Source: JAGOBX01 sp017999075 [NCBI: Candidatus Babelota bacterium] (GTDB taxonomy: Bacteria; JAGOBX01). Taken from it: a stretch of DNA of 5,741 nucleotides. A program made the translations under genes and the position numbers. Below, piece by piece: positions 1-4,969 of this stretch (the first letter of the stretch is position 1; each line of letters begins with the position of its first letter). Location: the NCBI GenBank assembly GCA_017999075.1, contig JAGOBX010000261.1:1-5741 (forward strand). The letters are read 5' to 3'. The notes beneath the pieces were generated by a model. That model was not told where the DNA came from. It did no database searches and saw only the letters and a program-made list of their open reading frames with translations.

Positions 1-56
1 TCAGGAACATATGAACCTGTTCCTGCAATAAATATTTTAGTTTTATCTATAGACAT
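1..56 (-). CDS. fabH: FabH-like 3-oxoacyl-ACP synthase III, N-terminal fragment
   Basis: Only the first 18 codons are present; the gene continues beyond the left edge of the window. Reading leftward from the ATG at 56-54 gives MSIDKTKIFIAGTGSYVP and then a split codon that must be Asp or Glu. A short hydrophobic strand followed by GTGSY(V/L)P(D/E) at this distance from the start is the typical opening of beta-ketoacyl-ACP synthase III (FabH), which condenses acetyl-CoA with malonyl-ACP to start fatty acid synthesis in the cytoplasm. The start is supported by a Shine-Dalgarno GGAG (complement of 67-70) ten bases upstream. The gene is divergent from the cheX-like gene. With so little sequence, other thiolase-fold relatives of FabH (HMG-CoA synthase-like or other KASIII-type enzymes) cannot be excluded, and the gene symbol is tentative. 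Confidence 0.6.
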   Translation of the reverse strand, partial: MSIDKTKIFIAGTGSYVP

Positions 57-304
57 TTGTTATAATCTCCGGAAACTATAAATATAAAATATAAAACAAA
101 CAAATTAAATTCAGTAACCAGATGAAGTTAATGTTTTAATTTACTAATTTTTTTTATTGAATATTATAATAGATTCTTTTTTATATAAATCAATAATATT
201 TTGTTTAAATCTTTATATAATAATAATTAAAAAATTATTGACAGTTCAGTTTAATTATTCTAATATAATATAAAGTATTTTATATTATTTTTTGAGGATT
301 ATTA
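57..304. other. AT-rich divergent intergenic region
   Basis: This 248-bp spacer separates the leftward fabH-like gene from the rightward cheX-like gene and must hold the start signals of both. It is extremely AT-rich and I see no credible small ORF or RNA gene in it. The rightward promoter candidate at 238-266 is listed separately. For the leftward gene there is a TATAAT on the minus strand (complement of 163-168) with a TTGATT (complement of 188-193) 19 bases upstream. That spacing is long, and such hexamers occur by chance in sequence this AT-rich, so the leftward promoter is only a possibility. Confidence 0.5.
238..266 (+). promoter_or_regulatory. Candidate sigma-70 promoter for the cheX-like gene
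   Basis: A perfect TTGACA -35 hexamer (238-243) is followed after 17 bases by TAATAT (261-266). An overlapping perfect TATAAT lies at 264-269, but with a 20-base spacer. Transcription would start near 273-278, giving a leader of about 30 bases that includes a GAGG Shine-Dalgarno site at 294-297, seven bases before the ATG at 305. A 7-bp inverted repeat with a 4-base loop (222-228 and 233-239) touches the -35 element and could be an operator, but in such AT-rich DNA it may be chance. The assignment is by pattern only. Confidence 0.5.
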
Positions 305-772
305 ATGAAAGCAGAATTTGTAAATCCATTTGTAGAGTCAGCGGTAACTGTGTTTAAAGATATGTGCGGTTTTTCAGTTTCAAAAGGTCAATTGTCGATA
401 AAAAAATCTAATATTGACACGTTAGGAGTCGCACCTATAATAGGAGTTACCGGAGATGTGAGCGGCAGGGTAATTTATGACATGTCAATTCAAACTGCTT
501 TAAAGATTTCTTCAATAATGAACGGAGAAGAATTGAAAGAATTCGATGATTTGGCTCAAAGTACAATATCCGAGTTGTCAAATATAATAACTGGGAATAC
601 GATTTCTTTGCTTTCTTCTGCCGGTTTTCATGTGGATATAACCCCCCCCACTTTATTTTTGGGGAAAGATATGCACATTTCAAAAGGAGAAATGCTTACT
701 TTAGTGGTTCCGTTGCAAACCGATGCCGGCGAGATTTTTATTAATGTCGCTTTAAAAGAAAACAAAAAATAA
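305..772 (+). CDS. cheX: CheX-like chemotaxis phosphatase (CheC/CheX family)
   Basis: The 155-residue protein has the length and layout of stand-alone CheX proteins, which remove phosphate from the response regulator CheY in the cytoplasm. Visible hallmarks are the N-terminal helix beginning NPFVESAVTVF (about residues 7-17), the strand-turn GVTGDVSGRVIYDMS (47-61), and the central helix SELSNIITGN (89-98) with the family's E-x-x-N phosphatase pair at E90 and N93. A second strand set near 130-150 (LTLVVPL, EIFINVAL) closes the fold. There is no signal peptide or membrane segment. A GAGG Shine-Dalgarno site seven bases upstream supports the start. The stop lies only 16 bases before the next gene, so the two are probably co-transcribed. 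No other chemotaxis gene is in view, so the target could be a CheY or another receiver protein. A run of eight C residues (642-649) lies within the gene. Confidence 0.82.
   Translation: MKAEFVNPFVESAVTVFKDMCGFSVSKGQLSIKKSNIDTLGVAPIIGVTGDVSGRVIYDMSIQTALKISSIMNGEELKEFDDLAQSTISELSNIITGNTISLLSSAGFHVDITPPTLFLGKDMHISKGEMLTLVVPLQTDAGEIFINVALKENKK
642..649 (+). repeat. C8 homopolymer inside cheX-like gene
   Basis: Eight consecutive C residues encode part of Thr-Pro-Pro-Thr (codons ACC CCC CCC ACT, residues 113-116). Every other homopolymer of this length that I noticed in the window is A or T, so a C8 run stands out against the base composition. Gain or loss of one base would shift the frame about 40 codons before the stop, after the E90/N93 active site. 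The run is seen directly; any role in slippage is inference. Confidence 0.9.
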
Positions 773-788
773 TGTTTTCGTTTTCATA

Positions 789-1898
789 ATGAAATATCAT
801 GTTTTTTTTGATAATAAAATCATAGGCCCTTTTACAAAACAAGAAATCCTTACCAACCCTGATTTTTCAGAAGAAGAATTGGTTAAAGAAGAAAGTTCAG
901 ATAATTGGTTTAAATTGGGTATAATTTTTAAAAAAGAGCTGTCTGGTTCAAACAATTTTATCTCTTCTAATGATACAGAATCAAAATCTGAAAAAAAATC
1001 GGATGAAATTATTAATGATAATGCGCAACAGGATATATCTGATATTTTTTATCAATTTCTTGACGATCTTGAAAATTATTTGAATTTTAAATCTGATCTG
1101 AATCATTATAAATTTAAAAAAATATTTGAGTTTGTTAGCCGAGATTATAAAAAACATATTGAGAAGATTCAAAATAATACAGGTGCATTCATAGAACTTC
1201 GTATTGATGAAAAACGGAAAATCATTGAAAATGAATATAAAATTCAGTTAGAAACCAATAAGAAAAATATTTATGAAGAAATTAAAAATAATTTATTGAA
1301 ACAATTTGAAATAGAATATGAAATTAAAGTTAACCAGATAAAAAAGGAAACAGAACAGAAATTTTTTGAAGATTTGAATAATTATAAAAAAGAAATAGAA
1401 GAAAAGTATAAATCTATTTATTTTAAAAACAGAGAAGAATTAACTGCCGAAATAGAACCTGTTATCAAAACCAAATATGAAAAAGAATTCAATGAACGGA
1501 AACAGGAATTTATAAATGAAGCGTTTAACAGACTTGAATCTGAATACGACAGAAAATTAAAATTAAATACAGGGATAATAAAACTTGAGAGTGTCATAGA
1601 TGCTTCGAAAAAAATTAAAGAAACAATTAATTCCTATGACAAAAATTTCAGGGATAAATTAAAAGAAGAAATAAGAAATGAATTGAAAGAAGAAATGATG
1701 AGTGGAATTCTCCGGGAAGTAAAAATCGAACGTCAGAAAATAAAAGAAGATTACAATGCACAGCTTGAAGCAGAAAGGAAACTTCTGGAAATTCAATTGA
1801 AAGAAGAACTTGTAAAATCAAAAAAAATACTTAAGGAAAATGCTGATAAATATATAGAAGATCAGATAAAAAAGAAAAATGTAGATAATAATATATAA
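789..1898 (+). CDS. GYF_2-like domain protein with long charged coiled coil
   Basis: I do not recognise a named family for the whole 369-residue protein. Residues 1 to about 50 resemble the GYF_2 (DUF4339) domain: a YHVFFDNK strand, then IIGPF with the G-P-F signature at 13-15, a helix, an acidic LVKEE segment (31-35) and a conserved-looking W at 40. GYF-type domains usually bind peptides or partner proteins. Residues 52-80 are a polar, probably disordered linker. From about 84 to 363 nearly everything is predicted helical, rich in Lys, Glu, Ile and Asn with heptad-like hydrophobic spacing, as in a long coiled coil. There is no signal peptide or membrane segment, so it is likely a cytoplasmic scaffold. 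It starts 16 bases after the cheX-like stop with no visible Shine-Dalgarno site, suggesting co-transcription and perhaps translational coupling. Two in-frame TAA codons end it (1896-1901). A FliH-like or other filament role is conceivable but unsupported. Confidence 0.7.
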   Translation: MKYHVFFDNKIIGPFTKQEILTNPDFSEEELVKEESSDNWFKLGIIFKKELSGSNNFISSNDTESKSEKKSDEIINDNAQQDISDIFYQFLDDLENYLNFKSDLNHYKFKKIFEFVSRDYKKHIEKIQNNTGAFIELRIDEKRKIIENEYKIQLETNKKNIYEEIKNNLLKQFEIEYEIKVNQIKKETEQKFFEDLNNYKKEIEEKYKSIYFKNREELTAEIEPVIKTKYEKEFNERKQEFINEAFNRLESEYDRKLKLNTGIIKLESVIDASKKIKETINSYDKNFRDKLKEEIRNELKEEMMSGILREVKIERQKIKEDYNAQLEAERKLLEIQLKEELVKSKKILKENADKYIEDQIKKKNVDNNI

Positions 1899-1899
1899 T

Positions 1900-1940
1900 A
1901 AACTTAAGTTTTTATTTATTATATTGCATTTTTATTTATT
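1900..1940. repeat. 12-bp palindrome and paired 12-bp direct repeats
   Basis: Directly after the coiled-coil gene's first stop codon, 1900-1911 is a perfect 12-bp palindrome (AAACTTAAGTTT). A 12-base motif TTTTTATTTATT occurs twice, at 1909-1920 and 1929-1940, exactly 20 bases apart. The palindrome followed by a T-rich run has a loose resemblance to an intrinsic terminator, but the stem is short and lacks GC, so I do not call it one. The repeats overlap the rnfC promoter candidate and may be operator-like or simply low-complexity sequence. Confidence 0.45.
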
Positions 1941-1952
1941 TTTCATTATAAT
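1924..1952 (+). promoter_or_regulatory. Candidate promoter for rnfCDG, very short leader
   Basis: TTGCAT (1924-1929) and a perfect TATAAT (1947-1952) are separated by 17 bases. Initiation about seven bases downstream of the -10 box would start the transcript near 1959, only about five bases before the rnfC ATG at 1964. This matches the absence of any Shine-Dalgarno motif before rnfC and would make the message leaderless or nearly so. The -35 match is partial and the region is very AT-rich, so chance occurrence is possible. Confidence 0.4.
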
Positions 1953-1963
1953 TAAATACCATT

Positions 1964-3289
1964 ATGAAAACATTTAAAGGCGGAATACATCCTGAAGACA
2001 ACAAACAGCTAAGCGCATCGATCCCTATTTCTAAAATGCCTGTTACTGAAAAAATTGCAGTTTCAGTTGCTCAGCATTTGGGAAAACCTGCTATTCCTCT
2101 GGTAAAAAATTGGGAGCCGGTTAGTTTAGGTCAGTTGATAGCCAAATCTGACGGATTTGTTTCAGCAAATATTCATTCGCCTGTTTCTGGGATTGTTGAA
2201 TCAATTGAGAATTATCCGCATCCTGTTTCAGGATACGCTTCTGCAATAATAATAAAAACAGATTTATCAAAAGATCAGGAATATAAATATCCTGAAGCAA
2301 CTGATTGGAGAAAATTGACTTCCGAAGAAATTAAAAGGAAAATTGCTGATGCAGGAATTGTAGGTCTTGGCGGAGCAACATTTCCAACTATAGTGAAACT
2401 ATCTCCTCCGGCAGACAAAAAAATTGATAGTATAATAATCAATGGTGTAGAATGCGAACCATATCTGACTTCAGATTACAGGTTAATGCTTGAACATACG
2501 GATGAGTTAATTACAGGTTCTGAAATAATTCAGAAAATAATGAATGTCAATAATATTTATATCGGAATTGAATCGAATAAAAAAGATGTTTATGAAAAAA
2601 TTAAAAATAAAAAATCTGTTCTGAAACCGGAATTGTTAAAATTGAAATATCCGCAAGGTGCGGAAAAACAATTGATTGATGCAATATTGAACCGGAAAGT
2701 TCCGCCTGGAAAACTGCCTATGGATGCAGGAGTAGTAGTTATAAATGCTGGAACATTATTTGCAATTTACGAGGCGATTGTTTTTAATAAACCATTGATT
2801 GAACGTATAGTTACTGTATCGGGCCGAGGCATTACCACTCCTAAAAATCTTCTTTGCAAGATTGGAACTTTGTGGTCTGATATAATTAGTAATTGCGGCG
2901 GGTTAAACAAAAATTCAAATATAATGCGCCTTATATTAGGCGGACCAATGATGGGATTCGCTCAATTTACTGATGCTGTCCCTGTAATTAAAGGGTGCTC
3001 AGGGATTTTAGTTTTAACAGATGAAGAAACTGTATATGTTGAAGAACAGCCATGTATAAGGTGCGGTAAATGCATTCGGGGCTGCCCTATGAATCTCATG
3101 CCTTCTGAATTAAACAGATTTATGGATTATAATGATATTGAAACATTATACAGATTGAATATTTCTGATTGTATTGAATGCGGCACGTGTGCGTATGTTT
3201 GTCCTGCAAACAAAAAAATAATTCAGAAAATAAGGAAATATAAAAATAAAGTTAGTGAATGGGCTAAAAAAAATGTTGGAAACCAATAA
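1964..3289 (+). CDS. rnfC: RnfC, NADH/FMN and iron-sulfur subunit of Rnf complex
   Basis: RnfC is the peripheral cytoplasmic subunit that handles NAD(H) in the Rnf complex, which couples ferredoxin:NAD+ electron transfer to ion transport. The 441-residue protein has the family's order of parts. It opens with FKGGIHPEDNK (4-14), the usual G-G-x-H-P-x-x-x-K start. A barrel-sandwich region follows (about 35-100, with the IHSPVSGIVESIE turn at 70-82). Next comes the glycine-rich nucleotide-binding GLGGATFPT (134-142), then INGVECEPYLTSDYRLM (160-175), YPQGAEKQLI (229-238) and GGPMMG (326-331). Two [4Fe-4S] motifs are complete: C364, C367, C370, C374 and C403, C406, C409, C413. The size matches compact RnfC proteins and lacks the long C-terminal extension of enterobacterial RsxC. 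No Shine-Dalgarno site precedes the ATG, but the conserved N-terminus supports it. The 3' end overlaps rnfD. Confidence 0.95.
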   Translation: MKTFKGGIHPEDNKQLSASIPISKMPVTEKIAVSVAQHLGKPAIPLVKNWEPVSLGQLIAKSDGFVSANIHSPVSGIVESIENYPHPVSGYASAIIIKTDLSKDQEYKYPEATDWRKLTSEEIKRKIADAGIVGLGGATFPTIVKLSPPADKKIDSIIINGVECEPYLTSDYRLMLEHTDELITGSEIIQKIMNVNNIYIGIESNKKDVYEKIKNKKSVLKPELLKLKYPQGAEKQLIDAILNRKVPPGKLPMDAGVVVINAGTLFAIYEAIVFNKPLIERIVTVSGRGITTPKNLLCKIGTLWSDIISNCGGLNKNSNIMRLILGGPMMGFAQFTDAVPVIKGCSGILVLTDEETVYVEEQPCIRCGKCIRGCPMNLMPSELNRFMDYNDIETLYRLNISDCIECGTCAYVCPANKKIIQKIRKYKNKVSEWAKKNVGNQ

Positions 3290-4277
3290 TTCTAAGATTT
3301 ATGAAGTTTCGGCTTCTCCTCACAGCATAAAACCAGAAACAATCAAATCAGTAATGTTTGATGTTCTTATTGCTTTAATTCCGGCAGTCATTGCAGCATT
3401 TGTTTTTTTTCGCTGGTCAGCAGTATATGTTATGGGTTTAACTATATTATTCTGTGTAGGTTTTGAATATATTTTTTCAAAATTATTATTAAAAAAAAAT
3501 ACTGTTTCTGATTTATCGTGTGTGGTAACAGGTCTTTTGCTTGCTATGAATTTACCAAGTAATGTTCCGTGGTGGATAATGCTGGTAGGTTCTTTTTTTT
3601 CAATAGTAATCGGTAAACTGGTTTTTGGAGGGATAGGGCAGAATCCGTTTAATCCGGCTTTAGTAGGAAGAGTTGTTTTGCTTGTATCCTGGCCTGCAAT
3701 ATTGACAACCTGGCCAAAACCGCAGTTAATAAAATCAGTTTCAGATATTTTTAGAAATATTGATTCAATAACTTCTGCAACACCTCTCGGAATACTAAAA
3801 GAAAAAGGAGTTTCTTATTTATCTTCCTCAACGCCGCATTTTTTATATTCGGATTTATATTTCGGATATTGCGGAGGTTCGCTCGGCGAGATATCAGCAT
3901 TTGCATTAATTATCGGAGGTATATATTTACTGTACAAAGGACATATCACATTACACATTCCATTAAGTTTTATTATATCAGTTTTAATAATATCCGGGAT
4001 TTTCTGGTTTACAGACAATTCGAAATTTGCTGATCCTTTATTTCATATATTATCCGGAGGAGTTATGCTCGGAGCAATTTTTATGGCTACAGATATGGTG
4101 ACTACTCCTTTGACAGTTTCAGGTATGATTATTTTCGGAACAGGCTGCGGGATAATAACTATGATGATACGTATATTCGGAGCGTATCCGGAAGGAGTAT
4201 CATTTTCAATTTTAATTATGAATGCGCTGACTCCGTTGATAGACCGTTATACAAAACCAAGACGTTACGGAATATAG
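3273..4277 (+). CDS. rnfD: RnfD, membrane subunit of Rnf complex with covalent FMN site
   Basis: RnfD is an integral membrane subunit related to NqrB and carries an FMN attached to a threonine. I start it at the ATG at 3273 (334 residues), 17 bases inside rnfC. A GTG at 3255 would add six residues but lacks a ribosome site, whereas GGG at 3261-3263 sits nine bases before the ATG; the usual N-terminal sequence with SPH (15-17) also fits. Hydrophobic spans lie near 26-46, 49-69, 81-94, 98-118, 209-221, 228-247, 259-273, 280-302 and 307-321. Conserved blocks are GGIGQNPFNPALVGR (119-133), the flavin site DSITSATP (164-171, probable FMN-Thr at T170), GGSLGEISA (201-209), and GGVMLGAIFMATDMVTTP (262-279). 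YPEGVSFSILIMNALTPLID (305-324) is the typical C-terminal block. It is translationally coupled to rnfC by overlap, and its stop codon lies in a hairpin. Confidence 0.94.
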   Translation: MLETNNSKIYEVSASPHSIKPETIKSVMFDVLIALIPAVIAAFVFFRWSAVYVMGLTILFCVGFEYIFSKLLLKKNTVSDLSCVVTGLLLAMNLPSNVPWWIMLVGSFFSIVIGKLVFGGIGQNPFNPALVGRVVLLVSWPAILTTWPKPQLIKSVSDIFRNIDSITSATPLGILKEKGVSYLSSSTPHFLYSDLYFGYCGGSLGEISAFALIIGGIYLLYKGHITLHIPLSFIISVLIISGIFWFTDNSKFADPLFHILSGGVMLGAIFMATDMVTTPLTVSGMIIFGTGCGIITMMIRIFGAYPEGVSFSILIMNALTPLIDRYTKPRRYGI

Positions 4278-4291
4278 AAATTTTATATTCC
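4269..4291 (+). repeat. Inverted repeat/hairpin spanning the rnfD stop codon
   Basis: Perfect 8-bp arms, GGAATATA (4269-4276) and TATATTCC (4284-4291), flank a 7-base loop that could close further by a G-U and an A-U pair. The rnfD TAG (4275-4277) lies in the left arm and inner loop. A perfect 12-bp palindrome, ATAAATATTTAT (4292-4303), follows immediately. No run of T residues follows the hairpin, so it does not look like an intrinsic terminator. It could be an mRNA processing or stability element between rnfD and rnfG. Confidence 0.5.
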
Positions 4292-4332
4292 ATAAATATT
4301 TATTATTTAGTAGAAACAAGGTATTTTAATTT

Positions 4333-4929
4333 ATGAAATCAATTATTGTTTTAACAGTGATTTGTTTGATATCGGGTTTTTCTCTTGCTTATGTTAACCA
4401 TACAACAGCAGAGAAACGTCTGGAAAATTCAAAACTTATTTTGGAAAATGCTAAAAAAGAAGTTTTATCAGCTGAAATAGTTTCTAATATGGCAGACATA
4501 ACTGAATTAACAATAGAAGATGGGGTAAAGTTTTATAAAGTAACTGATAAATCCGGAAAAAATATAGCTTTAATAGCAGAATTTTCAGGGAAGGGATATG
4601 CTGGAGATATTAAACTTCTTGCAGGAATAAGTTCTGACAATACAATATTAGGACTTAAACCTTTGGCACACAATGAAACTCCTGGTCTTGGTGCCAAAAT
4701 CAGCGAAGTAAATGAGAATATAGCTAAAAAGCTTTCAGTGTCAAATAAGAATATTGACATTAAAAAACCATGGTTTTGCGAACAGTTTAAAGGAATTTCC
4801 GCTGATTTGATTAAATTAAAGAAAGATGGAGGAAACATTGACGCTATTACAGCTTCCACAATTTCGTCGAGGGCTGTGACAGATGCTGTAAATAAAACCC
4901 TCCAGATTAGTAAAAAAATAAATAGATAA
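4333..4929 (+). CDS. rnfG: RnfG, membrane-anchored flavoprotein subunit of Rnf complex
   Basis: RnfG, related to NqrC, is held in the membrane by one N-terminal helix and carries a covalently bound FMN in its extracytoplasmic FMN-binding domain. In this 198-residue protein the anchor is at about 4-20 (IIVLTVICLISGFSLAY), followed by a charged helix. The domain shows GYAGDIKLLAGIS (88-100), HNETPGLGAKI (113-123), WFCEQFKG (147-154) and the flavin-attachment region DAITASTISSRAV (170-182), with T176 the expected FMN-linked residue. The usual motif has Gly-Ala or Ala-Ala before this Thr; here it is Ala-Ser (A174-S175). Attachment would require an ApbE-type flavin transferase, not encoded here. 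AAGG at 4318-4321 is a weak ribosome site 11 bases before the ATG. The gene lies 55 bases after rnfD. The expected next gene, rnfE, is absent. Confidence 0.92.
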   Translation: MKSIIVLTVICLISGFSLAYVNHTTAEKRLENSKLILENAKKEVLSAEIVSNMADITELTIEDGVKFYKVTDKSGKNIALIAEFSGKGYAGDIKLLAGISSDNTILGLKPLAHNETPGLGAKISEVNENIAKKLSVSNKNIDIKKPWFCEQFKGISADLIKLKKDGGNIDAITASTISSRAVTDAVNKTLQISKKINR

Positions 4930-4969
4930 AAAATCATCTGCTGCCGCCTTATTTGAAATTAAAAATAAT

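Noticed and set aside
160-200. Inverted repeat AATATTA/TAATATT in the fabH-cheX spacer as an operator or hairpin
   Set aside because: Only seven A/T pairs match with a long loop, and such matches are expected by chance in this nearly GC-free region.
447-683. A 78-codon minus-strand open frame opposite the cheX-like gene
   Set aside because: It is antisense to a gene with conserved CheX motifs, and no ribosome site or recognisable domain supports it.
981-1172. A 63-codon minus-strand open frame within the coiled-coil gene
   Set aside because: The Ile/Phe/Lys-rich product is what the complement of an AT-rich Lys/Glu/Asn gene gives by chance.
1900-1920. Intrinsic terminator after the coiled-coil gene
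   Set aside because: The palindrome followed by T-rich sequence looks suggestive, but a 12-bp AT-rich palindrome folds to a stem of only about four pairs after the loop, with no GC core.
3255-3272. GTG at 3255 as the rnfD start
   Set aside because: It has no upstream ribosome site, and the six extra residues do not match typical RnfD N-termini; the ATG at 3273 is better placed after GGG at 3261-3263.
3815-4018. A 67-codon minus-strand open frame opposite rnfD
   Set aside because: It is antisense to well-conserved RnfD blocks and has no independent support.
4533-4937. A 134-codon minus-strand open frame opposite rnfG
   Set aside because: It lies antisense to the clear RnfG coding region, and its protein is hydrophobic low-complexity sequence without family features; it is a shadow of rnfG.
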